From assembly GCA_963921305.4 (NCBI GenBank), contig CAWUEX030000002.1, positions 3,534,001 to 3,598,000 of the forward strand: 64,000 nucleotides of DNA, in the 5' to 3' direction. This DNA comes from CAWUEX02 sp963921305. Lineage in GTDB: Bacteria; Pseudomonadota; Alphaproteobacteria; Rhodospirillales; Rhodospirillaceae. The position numbers and the translations under genes were made by a program. Position 1 is the first letter of the stretch. Each line of letters begins with the position of its first letter. This document shows positions 11,570-20,531 of this stretch, piece after piece. The notes under the pieces were generated by a model. It had not been told where the DNA came from, searched no databases, and saw only the letters and a program-made list of their open reading frames with translations.

Positions 11570-13675
11570 ATGGCTTTGCGTCCCACCATTCTGAACCCGC
11601 TGTTCGCCAGCGCCGATACCCTGCCCGGCGTCGGCCCGAAGATCTTCAAGCTGGTGGAGAAGCTGGCCGGGCCGCATGTCATCGACCTGATCTGGCACCT
11701 GCCCTCGAGCCTGGTCGACCGGCGCTTCTCGCCCAAAGTGGGCGATGCCCCAGCCGGGAAAATCTGCACGCTTGAAGTCGAAGTCCTGGCGCACACGCCG
11801 CCCCCGACGCGCAATTCCCGCCTGCCCTACAAGGTGATCTGCGGTGACGACACCGGGCGCATCACTCTGACCTTCTTCCATGCCCAAGGGGATTACCTGG
11901 AACGCACCCTGCCGGTGGGTGAGACCCGGGTGATCAGCGGCAAGGTCGAGGTCTATGACGGCCAGCGCCAAATGGCGCACCCGGACCACATCGTTCTGCC
12001 GAGCCAGAAGTCGGCCATTCAACGGGTGGAACCGGTGTATCCCATGACCGCCGGTCTCTCCCCCAAGACCTTGGGCAAAACCATCGGCGCGGCGATGGAC
12101 CTGGTCCCCAGCCTGCCCGAGTGGCTGGATACGGCGCAGCACCAGCGCGATGGCTGGCCGTCCTGGCAGGAGGCCTTGACCCTGGCTCATCATCCCGATG
12201 GGCCCGACGGCCTGGAACCGCTGAACCCGGCACGCCAACGCCTGGCCTATGACGAACTCCTGTCCAACCAGCTGGCGCTGGCCCTAGTGCGGTCCAAAGC
12301 CCGGAAACTGTCGGGCCGCGCGCTGAGTGGCGACGGCACCTTGCGGGCCAAGATCACCGCTGCCCTGCCCTACACCCTGACCGGCGCGCAGCAGCGCACT
12401 CTGGCGGAGATCGACGCCGACCTGGCCAGCGACAACCGCATGCTGCGCCTGCTGCAAGGCGATGTCGGCAGCGGCAAAACGGTTGTGGCGCTGCTGGCCA
12501 TGCTCACCGCCGTTGAAGCCGGCGGCCAAGCGGCGCTGATGGCGCCGACGGAAATCCTCGCCCAACAACATCTGGAGACATTGCAGCCCCTGTGCGACGC
12601 CGCCGGTGTATCTGTCGCCTTCTTGAGCGGGCGGATCAAAGGCAAGGCCCGCGATGAGGTATTGGCCGACGCGGCGGAGGGCCGCATTTCGATCCTGATC
12701 GGCACCCATGCGCTGTTCCAGAAAGACGTCGCGTTCAAAGACCTAATGCTGGCCGTGGTCGACGAGCAGCACCGCTTCGGCGTGCATCAGCGTCTGGAAT
12801 TGGCCAACAAGGGACGCGGGGTCGACATGCTGGTGATGACCGCGACACCGATCCCCCGCACCCTGACCCTCACCGCCTACGGCGACATGGATGTCTCCCG
12901 CCTGGACGAGAAACCGCCGGGCCGCAAGCCGGTCGATACGCGCCTCGTCAATCTTGAGCGCCTGGCGGAAACCATGGGCGCCGTGCAGCGCGCGGTAAAG
13001 TCCGGGGCCAAGGTCTACTGGGTGTGTCCGCTGGTGGAGGAGTCTGAAACCAGTGACCTCGCTGCGGCGGAGCAACGTCACCGCGACCTCAACGGGTTCC
13101 TTGGCGCTGGCGCCGTCGCCCTGGTCCACGGCAAGATGAAAGGCGCGGACAAAGACGCGGCCATGGCGGCATTCGCGGGCGATGAGCCTGGTGGCCCAAA
13201 AGTTCTGGTTGCCACCACGGTGATCGAAGTCGGCGTGGATGTACCCGAAGCCACCGTAATGATCGTCGAGCATGCCGAACGCTTCGGCTTGGCGCAGCTC
13301 CATCAATTGCGGGGGCGCATCGGCCGCGGCGATAAACCGTCCACCTGCCTATTGCTCTATCAAGCGCCGCTGACCGAAACCGCCAAGGCGCGTCTAAACA
13401 TTATGCGGGAGACCGAGGACGGCTTTGTCATCGCCGAGGAAGACCTGCGCCTGCGCGGCGGCGGCGAGGTGCTCGGCACGCGGCAGAGCGGCCTGCCAGA
13501 ATTCCGTCTGGCCGATCTTGCTGTGCATGGCGATTTGTTGCTGATGGCGCGGGACGACACACAGTTAATCTTGGGGAACGACCCAGAGCTCAAGACCGAA
13601 CGGGGCGAAGCCCTGCGAACGCTGCTATATCTGTTCGAGCAGGACGCCGCGATCCAGACGCTACGCTCCGGGTGA
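11570..13675 (+). CDS. recG: ATP-dependent DNA helicase RecG
   Basis: A 701-residue helicase that remodels stalled replication forks and Holliday junctions. The wedge/OB domain (LPYKVICGDDTGRITLTFF) precedes the motor with Walker A GDVGSGKTVV, the DEQH box (VVDEQHRFGVHQR), TATPIPRTL and QLHQLRGRIGRG. The frame is open back to 11384, but the ATG at 11570 starts the conserved LNPLFASADTLPGVGPK region and gives the usual family length. sdhE diverges from it. It converges on the next gene, with 9 bases between the stops. Confidence 0.97.
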   Translation: MALRPTILNPLFASADTLPGVGPKIFKLVEKLAGPHVIDLIWHLPSSLVDRRFSPKVGDAPAGKICTLEVEVLAHTPPPTRNSRLPYKVICGDDTGRITLTFFHAQGDYLERTLPVGETRVISGKVEVYDGQRQMAHPDHIVLPSQKSAIQRVEPVYPMTAGLSPKTLGKTIGAAMDLVPSLPEWLDTAQHQRDGWPSWQEALTLAHHPDGPDGLEPLNPARQRLAYDELLSNQLALALVRSKARKLSGRALSGDGTLRAKITAALPYTLTGAQQRTLAEIDADLASDNRMLRLLQGDVGSGKTVVALLAMLTAVEAGGQAALMAPTEILAQQHLETLQPLCDAAGVSVAFLSGRIKGKARDEVLADAAEGRISILIGTHALFQKDVAFKDLMLAVVDEQHRFGVHQRLELANKGRGVDMLVMTATPIPRTLTLTAYGDMDVSRLDEKPPGRKPVDTRLVNLERLAETMGAVQRAVKSGAKVYWVCPLVEESETSDLAAAEQRHRDLNGFLGAGAVALVHGKMKGADKDAAMAAFAGDEPGGPKVLVATTVIEVGVDVPEATVMIVEHAERFGLAQLHQLRGRIGRGDKPSTCLLLYQAPLTETAKARLNIMRETEDGFVIAEEDLRLRGGGEVLGTRQSGLPEFRLADLAVHGDLLLMARDDTQLILGNDPELKTERGEALRTLLYLFEQDAAIQTLRSG

Positions 13676-13684
13676 AACCAGCCG

Positions 13685-14158
13685 TTACCTTTTCTTGATC
13701 GCCATCCAAATTTCGATGGAGCCCGTGCCGGACTCCGGATCAAAATCCGCGCTGTAACGCTCAAACTCCGCCGCCCCTGCGTTTTCCCGCCCACTGTTGG
13801 GCAGCCAGTCCTGAAAGATGGCAATCCAGGTCTTAGGCAAAGCTTGCGGACCGGGCGGCACCTCGAATACGGCGTAGTGCTGAGGCTGAAGGATCATGCG
13901 ATCGTAGGAACGCGGTACCGTGTCTAAATCCTCAACGCGAACGCCAACCATGTAATCAAGATTGCCGGACTCATCACCACCCGCGATCAAGCCATACATA
14001 AACGCGTCGGCACGCCCTGGCACTGCATCCACGGTGGGAAGGAATTCGCCCCATAGCTGCGGAATCAGGTGATTTGTCTGCGCCGTATATTGCCGGCGCA
14101 AACCGGCGAATGTCATACCAGGCAGGTCTTCGTAGCGAACGGGTCTGATAGAGGTCAC
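13685..14158 (-). CDS. GyrI-like/AraC effector-binding-domain protein
   Basis: A 157-residue stand-alone small-molecule-binding (GyrI-like/SOUL-type) domain without a DNA-binding part. The typical pattern is an N-terminal strand (RPVRYEDLPGMTFAGLRR), a middle YMVGVRVED and AVFEVPPG, then a late WIAIFQDWLPNSG and a closing IEIWMAIKK. Relatives include GyrI (SbmC), which antagonises gyrase inhibitors, and effector domains of multidrug regulators, so the ligand is unknown. The start is a GTG with AGGAC upstream. It converges on recG. Confidence 0.82.
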   Translation of the reverse strand: MTSIRPVRYEDLPGMTFAGLRRQYTAQTNHLIPQLWGEFLPTVDAVPGRADAFMYGLIAGGDESGNLDYMVGVRVEDLDTVPRSYDRMILQPQHYAVFEVPPGPQALPKTWIAIFQDWLPNSGRENAGAAEFERYSADFDPESGTGSIEIWMAIKKR

Positions 14159-14310
14159 ATCTAAGTCCTGGTGTTATCTAAACCGCGTCCGAACGGATAT
14201 TAGGGTTGGCCACCCCGAATGAGGCAGACCATGCGACAACACTCTCATTCACAGGGCTCTTACGATACCCCATAATTCGACGCCCGATCATGACAGTTGC
14301 AGTCCCTTAA

Positions 14311-14757
14311 ATGACAAATGCGTCCTCGGCTACAGATATGCCCCATGTCGGCGTTGGCGTTGTTGTCCTGAATGCCAACAACGACGTGTTGCTCATCCGC
14401 CGCGGTCAGGAGCCCAACAAAGGGCTGTGGACGATTCCAGGCGGGCGTCAGGAGCCCGGCGAAACCCTGGCCGAGACGGCGCACCGGGAAATCCTAGAGG
14501 AAACCGGCGTGAAGATTTCTGAGCCCGTGCTGGTGGATGTGGTCGACCTCATCCGCCATGATCCTCACGGCACCCTCATCCGCCACTACACCCTAGTGGA
14601 TTACGCCGCCCGCTATGTCGATGGCACGCCCAAGCCCGGCGGCGATGCGGATGCCGTTCAATGGCTGCCGGCGAGCGACATCGAGGGCTTTGTCGAGTGG
14701 TCGGAAACCATCCGGATTGTGCAAGAGGCTGTGCGTAAACTGGGCATCAAAGATTGA
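14311..14757 (+). CDS. Nudix hydrolase (MutT/ADP-sugar pyrophosphatase-like)
   Basis: A 148-residue Nudix fold. The Nudix box is complete: G-x5-E-x7-RE-x2-EE-x-G within GRQEPGETLAETAHREILEE plus TG, so it should be catalytically active on a nucleoside diphosphate linked to another group. The substrate cannot be fixed from the sequence. The beginning (MPHVGVGVVVLNANNDVLLIRR) suggests that translation may really start at the ATG at 14341; the frame upstream to 14311 adds ten residues. Its stop overlaps the reading frame of the ferredoxin-like gene downstream, so the three small genes 14311-15271 form one unit. Confidence 0.9.
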   Translation: MTNASSATDMPHVGVGVVVLNANNDVLLIRRGQEPNKGLWTIPGGRQEPGETLAETAHREILEETGVKISEPVLVDVVDLIRHDPHGTLIRHYTLVDYAARYVDGTPKPGGDADAVQWLPASDIEGFVEWSETIRIVQEAVRKLGIKD

Positions 14758-14789
14758 GTTTTCGCGGCGAACCGCCTAGATACACCGGC

Positions 14790-15122
14790 ATGTTCGAAGC
14801 CGACTACATTCCCCAGCAAAAGCCGTTGTTCAAAGTCCGTTTGTGCGTGAACAAGCGCCTGAACACGGATGACGTGCCCTCCTGCGCCGGCCGGGGCAGC
14901 CGCGACCTGGCGGACAAACTGGAACGGCTGATGCTGGAGAGTTCGATCCCGGCGGAGCTGGTGCGCAGCCCGTGTATGAACAACTGCCGTATCGGCCCGA
15001 ACCTGAAAATTCAGGGCGCGGAACTCTATAACGAGGTTTCGGAAGAGAAACTGCCGGAGATCGTTGAGGCGATTAAAGCCGAAGCGGACCGCCGCCAGGC
15101 CGAAGCCGCGGATGCCTCATGA
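14790..15122 (+). CDS. Thioredoxin-like [2Fe-2S] ferredoxin domain protein
   Basis: A 110-residue protein with four spaced cysteines: KVRLCVNKR, then SCAGRGS about 12 residues later, then SPCMNNCRIGPN. This is the C-x(11-12)-C ... C-x3-C arrangement of thioredoxin-like [2Fe-2S] ferredoxins (as in NuoE-like and (2Fe-2S)-domain proteins). An in-frame TTG at 14754 would overlap the Nudix stop, but the ATG at 14790 begins at the natural fold start. It is probably a cytoplasmic electron carrier. Its TGA overlaps the ATG of the next small gene (ATGA), showing translational coupling. Confidence 0.82.
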   Translation: MFEADYIPQQKPLFKVRLCVNKRLNTDDVPSCAGRGSRDLADKLERLMLESSIPAELVRSPCMNNCRIGPNLKIQGAELYNEVSEEKLPEIVEAIKAEADRRQAEAADAS

Positions 15123-15271
15123 GCATGTGGGTCGTTCTTGCCCTCATCGTAATCGGCGTGCCGTTGGCACTCGTTGCGCTTGCCGCCGTTCTGCCCTGCG
15201 AGGGCTGCCGCCTACGCCGCGAGCGAATCGCCCGGGCGCTGGCCAACGCCCGCGCTAAAACAGGCCGGTGA
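15119..15271 (+). CDS. Small single-pass membrane protein (50 residues)
   Basis: Begins with an ATGA overlap on the stop of the ferredoxin-like gene and runs to the TGA at 15269-15271. It has a hydrophobic N-terminal helix (WVVLALIVIGVPLALVALAA), then CEGC and a basic tail (RLRRERIARALANARAKTGR). The tight coupling and coherent membrane-plus-basic-tail design argue that it is real. Function unknown. The pair of cysteines just after the helix could bind metal or form a disulphide. It overlaps the end of the opposite-strand gene by 17 bases. Confidence 0.65.
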   Translation: MSMWVVLALIVIGVPLALVALAAVLPCEGCRLRRERIARALANARAKTGR

Positions 15272-15446
15272 TCGATCCCATTAGGGTATCCGTAAAGAAC
15301 GACGAAATCTTATCCCATTGCGCATAGGGCCAGATGAACGCCCGTACCATGGCGTCGCCCATAGGGACTTCATTGAACAGGTCTTGAATGAAGAACCCGA
15401 TTCCGCTCAGGCAATAAAAGGCCTGGATGGTCCAGAAGTTAATCAT
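15255..15446 (-). CDS. Small hydrophobic protein (63 residues), unknown
   Basis: Starts at ATG 15446 after the purine-rich TTGGGGGATACG and reads MINFWTIQAFYCLSGIGFFI, then an amphipathic aromatic stretch ending in GSITGLF. It looks like a small membrane-associated protein. It lies 97 bases downstream of the DUF4340 gene on the same strand and could be the last gene of that ABC operon. No family recognised. The reading frame is short, so chance cannot be excluded. Confidence 0.5.
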   Translation of the reverse strand: MINFWTIQAFYCLSGIGFFIQDLFNEVPMGDAMVRAFIWPYAQWDKISSFFTDTLMGSITGLF

Positions 15447-15543
15447 CGTATCCCCCAATTCCGTATCGCCACGCTATCTTTTGATGCACGTGACAGGGCG
15501 ATGATACAGCCAGCCGGTTAGGACCGGAAGTCTGGATTGGGGA

Positions 15544-16635
15544 TCAGACGCCGTCTTCGTCGGGTTCACGCACGAGCTCGTCCATCCGCTTCTTAATGCC
15601 GGACACTTCGAAGCCGGGCAGCTGATAAACCCAGCCATCGGCGCGGGCGTTGAGCTCTGCGATGATGGCAGACCAGTCCCTGGCTTCTGCACCGGTCTCG
15701 TCGCCTTCTGCCGCTTCAGTCTCGGTAGGTGAGTCTGGCGCTGTGCCGCTGATCCGGATCCAGTTGTCGTCACCGTCTTCGATCAAATCCACCGTGACGG
15801 TGAAGCCGGTGAAGCCTTCGAAAACCGCGCGGATCGTTTGATCTTCTGGAAACGCGATTGAGTCTGCCTTGGCAACGTCGTCCAACAACAGGTTGGATAA
15901 CACCCGTCCCGTATCGTTGGCGATGGTGTCACGGCGCAGTTCGCGGTCCGCCGGAACGTTCTCCACCAGATAGTTCGGGTCATCGGGATTGTTCTTGTAC
16001 ACAGACACCACTTCACCATCGGGATGGGTGATGGTAACGCGGGCGATGTCGTCGTCCTTAATGTCAGAGACTTCGCGTAGCAGCCAGTCACGCGCGCGGG
16101 CGCCGGGGTTCAGCTCGCCTGTGACCAGCCATGTCTGAGGCTCATCGGGCTCTTTGACGTAGGTGCCGCCCTCGTCGGTGCCGAGGGTGAACTTGCGCTT
16201 GCCGACGACCAGGTCGGCGATCTCCTCGTCATCGCCGTTCAGAAGCGTAACGACCTTGGCCCGTGTGTCCTCTTTTTCGTCGGGCACGACGAGGTCAAGG
16301 CGGTCATACCGTTCCGGCAGTTCGGTCTTCGGCTCGACCTTCTCCATGCGGGTGAGTTTGATCAGCAGCTCACCGATTTTATCGTCCTGCACGGGGTAAT
16401 TGTCCCGCTCGGCAAAGACCCACCCCTCCCCGGTGGAGTTGAGGGTAAAGGTACCGTCCTTGTGAGTGATCTTCACCGTGGCGAGATCATTAATGTCGTC
16501 GACCAAGTCCGGGAACATCAAAGTGCCGTCGAAATCCGAGGATTCAATCGCCGGGCGGTTGATCACGGCAAATCCTGCGATGAGAACCGCAAGGGCCGTT
16601 ACCGCACACAAAACGAAGAAAGACTTCTGAGTCAT
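15544..16635 (-). CDS. DUF4340 domain protein (last Gld-type ABC transporter component)
   Basis: A 363-residue protein anchored by one N-terminal membrane helix (FFVLCAVTALAVLIAGFAVI) with a large periplasmic part. LATVKITHKDGTFTLNSTGE and WVFAERDNYPVQDDKI are typical of DUF4340, which almost always follows GldG-like proteins. The ATG at 16635 has GAAGGGAGCC upstream; earlier in-frame codons overlap the gldG-like gene and are unlikely. The four-gene unit encodes ATPase, permease and two periplasmic partners. The transported substrate is not known. Confidence 0.9.
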   Translation of the reverse strand: MTQKSFFVLCAVTALAVLIAGFAVINRPAIESSDFDGTLMFPDLVDDINDLATVKITHKDGTFTLNSTGEGWVFAERDNYPVQDDKIGELLIKLTRMEKVEPKTELPERYDRLDLVVPDEKEDTRAKVVTLLNGDDEEIADLVVGKRKFTLGTDEGGTYVKEPDEPQTWLVTGELNPGARARDWLLREVSDIKDDDIARVTITHPDGEVVSVYKNNPDDPNYLVENVPADRELRRDTIANDTGRVLSNLLLDDVAKADSIAFPEDQTIRAVFEGFTGFTVTVDLIEDGDDNWIRISGTAPDSPTETEAAEGDETGAEARDWSAIIAELNARADGWVYQLPGFEVSGIKKRMDELVREPDEDGV

Positions 16636-16649
16636 GGTCAGGCTCCCTT

Positions 16650-18563
16650 CTATACCGACGCCGATTGCGCGGCGTTGCGGCGCCACATCGCGACGACGAT
16701 CATCAGGATACCAAAGACGATGGGCACGCCGGCAATGTTGAGGAACTTCAAGGTTCCTTCCAGTTGATCGATGTCTTCCCGTAAACTGCGCTGCACGTCC
16801 CGCAGCTCCTGGCGGGTGGCGAGAATCTCTGCGCGGTAGCTACGGATCGCACCCTGATCATCTTCACTGATGAGCGCTTCGCCCTGCCCGTCCTGGCGCA
16901 CCTCAATGGCGTTGATCTGCTCCTGCAGGGTGTCGAGGCGGCCCAAAAGTTCCGTCTCCTTGGCGCGGAAGTTCTGCTCGGCTTCCAGACGTAGGTCCTC
17001 GACCACGGTGAATGGCCGGCTGACCTGCCCGCGCCCGCGCAGATTGGACAGCGCCGGCGATCCGGTGAGATTCTCCAGGGCATTGATCAGGAACGCGGCG
17101 TTGTCGGCGGTCGGTACCATCAGGCGCTGGCCGAAGAAATTGCTCTCCTGCACCCAGAAACGGTCAGCCAGAATGTCGGCATCGGACACGACGACGACCT
17201 GAACCGGCTCGGTGGACTCGGTGATATGCGGCGCGAGGTCGTCAGCCTCTTCATCTTCTGTATTCGCGGTTTCGGACTCGGGCGCGCCGTCCGGAAACGC
17301 GGTTTGCGCCGTGCCGCCAATGCGCGCTGCGAGCATGAGGCGTTCGCCCGACGGTTCGAACTCGCGGAACAGTTCCACCACATCCGGCAGGCCAACGACT
17401 TTATCGGCGGCGATCTTTTGCGAGTCGGTGCTGGTCTCAATCAGCGGACGGATGTCGAGGCCCGACTCCTCTACCGGGGACAGCACGCCAGCCGTTGCCA
17501 GCGTGACGTTCTTAAGGTCACCGGTGATGGCGTCATCGGCATTGAGCGCGTCGGCCTGCAAATTCATCCATGCGGGGTAGTCGGAGATCACAGGACGTCC
17601 GCCCATGGCCGTATTCACGCGCACGGCGGCGCGTATGTCGCCGGCAATGACATCGTCCTCCAGGCTTACGCCCCACGCCGCAAGAAGCTTCTTGAGGTTG
17701 GTCATGTCCGGACCGCCGGCCATCTGACCTTGTGGGTTATTGCCGGACTCAAGATTGGGATCGGCAAACACCATAACGGGCCCGCCGCGCAGTGCCCATT
17801 GGTCAATGGCATAGGTTGCCGCGTCGCTGAGCGGATCGGGCTGGGCCAAGACCAGCACGTCGACGTCTTCGGGCACCGCGTCGATTTCGGCATCCAGGCG
17901 CTCCACCTCGAAGAAGTCGCGCATCTGATCCATGATTTGCCACGGCGGTGTCGGCGTTCCCCCCATGCCACCCATCCCTGGCGTCATGCCGCCATCAACG
18001 GGTAGTGACGTGATCAGTCCGATCTTCGGCTGATCCGGATTCGACAGGGTGTACACCAACTTGGTCAGATCATATTCGATGAAGGCTTCGCGCTCGAGAT
18101 TGAAGAACGGAATGACTTCCTGATCGTCGGTGGAGTTGGTCGCCGCGAGGCCGAAGTAGCCGACCTCGCCGATGTCGCCCAGTGGTACGGCCTGTAAGCC
18201 GAAACCGACCGCGCGGTCTTCCACATCCGAGAACGGTTCTGGGTCAAAGTATTGGACCTGCAGCATGCCGCCGGACAGCGCGGAATACTGGGCCAGCAAA
18301 TCGCGGATGCGCTGGAAGTACACCCCGTGGCGCGGGCTCGCCTCCGCCAATGCCTGCGAGTAGTACACCCGCACGATAATCGGCTCTTTGATGTCCTGGA
18401 AAATCGGAATCGTTTCTTCCGACAGGGTGTAAATGCTGCCGTCGGTGACATCGACCCGCGCCGCACTAAACACAGTTTGGGCGATGATGTTGACGGCGAT
18501 GAACAGCACCGCAGCGACGGCCACGGCGATGAGAGCGAGACGGCTTTTATCGGCTGAATTCAT
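16650..18563 (-). CDS. GldG-like ABC transporter auxiliary protein
   Basis: A 637-residue protein with one membrane helix at each end (about 8-28 and 605-627) enclosing a periplasmic ABC_transp_aux domain. VDVTDGSIYTLSEETIPIFQ and EPIIVRVYYSQ open the domain, and QYFDPEPFSDVEDRA follows. A long Glu/Gln/Arg-rich stretch at about residues 515-600 looks like a coiled coil. It is the partner of the neighbouring GldF-like permease. In Bacteroidota such proteins support gliding; in proteobacteria the role is unknown. It starts 9 bases after the permease stop. Confidence 0.9.
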   Translation of the reverse strand: MNSADKSRLALIAVAVAAVLFIAVNIIAQTVFSAARVDVTDGSIYTLSEETIPIFQDIKEPIIVRVYYSQALAEASPRHGVYFQRIRDLLAQYSALSGGMLQVQYFDPEPFSDVEDRAVGFGLQAVPLGDIGEVGYFGLAATNSTDDQEVIPFFNLEREAFIEYDLTKLVYTLSNPDQPKIGLITSLPVDGGMTPGMGGMGGTPTPPWQIMDQMRDFFEVERLDAEIDAVPEDVDVLVLAQPDPLSDAATYAIDQWALRGGPVMVFADPNLESGNNPQGQMAGGPDMTNLKKLLAAWGVSLEDDVIAGDIRAAVRVNTAMGGRPVISDYPAWMNLQADALNADDAITGDLKNVTLATAGVLSPVEESGLDIRPLIETSTDSQKIAADKVVGLPDVVELFREFEPSGERLMLAARIGGTAQTAFPDGAPESETANTEDEEADDLAPHITESTEPVQVVVVSDADILADRFWVQESNFFGQRLMVPTADNAAFLINALENLTGSPALSNLRGRGQVSRPFTVVEDLRLEAEQNFRAKETELLGRLDTLQEQINAIEVRQDGQGEALISEDDQGAIRSYRAEILATRQELRDVQRSLREDIDQLEGTLKFLNIAGVPIVFGILMIVVAMWRRNAAQSASV

Positions 18564-18572
18564 CGTCCCCTC

Positions 18573-19307
18573 CTAAGCCGCTTTCTTGGCGTCGACCGCC
18601 ACGGTGTTGGCAAAAAGCCAGAACGCCATCATGGAGACAAAGAACACCACATCGCGGAACTCGATCACGCCACGGGTGATCGACTCAAAACGCACGAGGA
18701 AACTCATGGCGGATATGGTGTCGACTAGGAATACCGGCGCCCAGGCGCGGAAGAAGTTCAGCACCAGGTCGAGGCCGCTCATGGTGAAGATAAAACACAC
18801 CGCGGCGGCGGCGATGAACGCGATGATTTGGTTACGGGTCAGGGCCGACATGCACGACCCCACGGCCAGGAAGGCTCCGGCCATGAGAAAACTGCCGACA
18901 TAGCTGGTGAAGATAACGCCGTTATCCGGATCCCCCAGATAGGTCACGGTAATCCAGACCGGAAAGGTCAACGCCAGGGCGATGCCGCAGAACAGCCACG
19001 CCGCCAGAAACTTGCCAACGACCGCCTGCCCGGTCGTAATCGGAAGAGTCAGCAGCTGTTCGATGGTGCCGCTTTTACGTTCTTCGGCCCAGAGGCGCAT
19101 GGCCACAGCGGGCACCAGCAGCAGGTACAGCCACGGGTGAAAACTAAAGAAGGACTCCAATGTGGCCTGACCGCGATCGAAAAAGCGGCCGATGTAGAAC
19201 GTGAAGGCGCCCGTAAGTGCGACGAAGATGGCGATAAAGATGAACGCCATCGGCGTGGTGAAGTAGGCGTACAGCTCGCGCTTGGCGATGGTCCAGATGT
19301 TACGCAT
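18573..19307 (-). CDS. ABC-2 type permease (GldF-like)
   Basis: A 244-residue integral membrane protein with six hydrophobic segments. It begins IWTIAKRELYAYFTTPMAFI, the usual start of GldF-type ABC-2 permeases, and contains the conserved LLVPAVAMRLWAEERKSGTI loop followed by EQLLTLPIT. The ATG at 19307 overlaps the end of the ATPase gene by 8 bases and follows GGAAGGGCCAGCC, so I prefer it to the longer frame. It forms the membrane channel with the ATPase upstream and the GldG-like protein downstream. Confidence 0.92.
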   Translation of the reverse strand: MRNIWTIAKRELYAYFTTPMAFIFIAIFVALTGAFTFYIGRFFDRGQATLESFFSFHPWLYLLLVPAVAMRLWAEERKSGTIEQLLTLPITTGQAVVGKFLAAWLFCGIALALTFPVWITVTYLGDPDNGVIFTSYVGSFLMAGAFLAVGSCMSALTRNQIIAFIAAAAVCFIFTMSGLDLVLNFFRAWAPVFLVDTISAMSFLVRFESITRGVIEFRDVVFFVSMMAFWLFANTVAVDAKKAA

Positions 19308-20271
19308 GGCTGGCCCTTCCTCCATTTGCGTCCGGCGCGGTGATCTGCCGGAACACGGCATCGAGATCGCCGCGATGCTCATAGACCTGACTGAAGGTGA
19401 TGTTGCCGTTTCGCAATGCCGTGCCGATGGGCTCGAGAATGGCCGCGCCGTTGGCCGGCAAACAGCGCATCTCAACCGCGCCCTCGCCCAGCGGCGTTTG
19501 GGCGACCGACGCCACACCGTTCACGGCTTGCAGAACCGTCGTCGCAGACGGAGCCGCGTCAGCGGTTAATACGACGCAAACAGCTTTGTGGTCCGGCAAA
19601 CGGTCGAGCAGTTCTTCCGACGTCCCATCCGCCAGCAGTTTGCCGCTGCCGATGATGACAGCGCGGGTGCACACGGCTTCAACCTCTTCCAGGATATGGG
19701 TGGAGACGATGATGGCCTTTTCCGCCGCCATCTCTTTGATGAGGCTGCGCACCTGATGTTTTTGATTGGGGTCGAGCCCGTCGGTCGGCTCATCAAGGAT
19801 GAGCACAGGGGGATCGTGCAAAATGGCCTGGGCCAGGCCAACGCGGCGCTTATATCCTTTCGACAAGACGTCGATGGGCCGGTCGATCACGGCGCTTAGG
19901 TCGATCTTCTCAACGACATGCTGGATACGTGTTTTGATCAGATCAGGCGCCATGCCCCGCGCCTCGCCGATAAACGAGAGAAACGCGCGCACGGTCATGT
20001 CTTCATATGACGGAGAGCCCTCGGCCATATAGCCGAGCACGCTTTTGACCGCGACGGGGTCCATCGCAACATCGTGCCCACACACCTTCGCCGTTCCGGC
20101 AGTCGGCGCCAGGAACCCGGCGACCATGCGCATGGTGGTCGACTTACCAGCGCCGTTCGGTCCGAGGAACCCAAGAACCTCCCCCTTGCCGACGGTCAGG
20201 CTGACGCCGTCAACCGCGACGAAGGCGCCGAAATGTTTGGACAAATGGTCGAGTTCGACCATGCACTCCAT
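19300..20271 (-). CDS. ABC transporter ATP-binding protein (GldA-like)
   Basis: A 323-residue ATPase with Walker A GPNGAGKST, the Q-loop region, the signature LSKGYKRRVGLAQ, Walker B VLILDEPTDGLD and the switch His (STHILEE). The C-terminal extension of about 90 residues is as in DrrA/GldA-type ATPases. Translation may begin at the fourth codon (MVELDHLSKHFG). It is the first gene of the transporter operon 20271-15544. The amt stop region lies upstream on the same strand, 260 bases away, with no clear promoter. Confidence 0.95.
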   Translation of the reverse strand: MECMVELDHLSKHFGAFVAVDGVSLTVGKGEVLGFLGPNGAGKSTTMRMVAGFLAPTAGTAKVCGHDVAMDPVAVKSVLGYMAEGSPSYEDMTVRAFLSFIGEARGMAPDLIKTRIQHVVEKIDLSAVIDRPIDVLSKGYKRRVGLAQAILHDPPVLILDEPTDGLDPNQKHQVRSLIKEMAAEKAIIVSTHILEEVEAVCTRAVIIGSGKLLADGTSEELLDRLPDHKAVCVVLTADAAPSATTVLQAVNGVASVAQTPLGEGAVEMRCLPANGAAILEPIGTALRNGNITFSQVYEHRGDLDAVFRQITAPDANGGRASHA

Positions 20272-20531
20272 GGTGCCTGCCTCCCTGACTGTTCAAGCAC
20301 GCAATGCGTTTTTTGATGCCGGACAGAATTCCCCTTCCGGCACACCGGTTGGTAATCCGGCGGCCAAAGATGTGGCAGCACCGCCCGCCGATTTCAAGGG
20401 GTTAGCGCGCCCTTTCTGCGCCAATTCGAAAACCTTGGTGCCGCGGGCCGGCCTTCTGGGGACAAAGAAAAATCCGGCCGTGACGAACACGGCCGGGCCA
20501 AGGTGCTGAAGAGTTTCTTGTGCCGCAGGGT

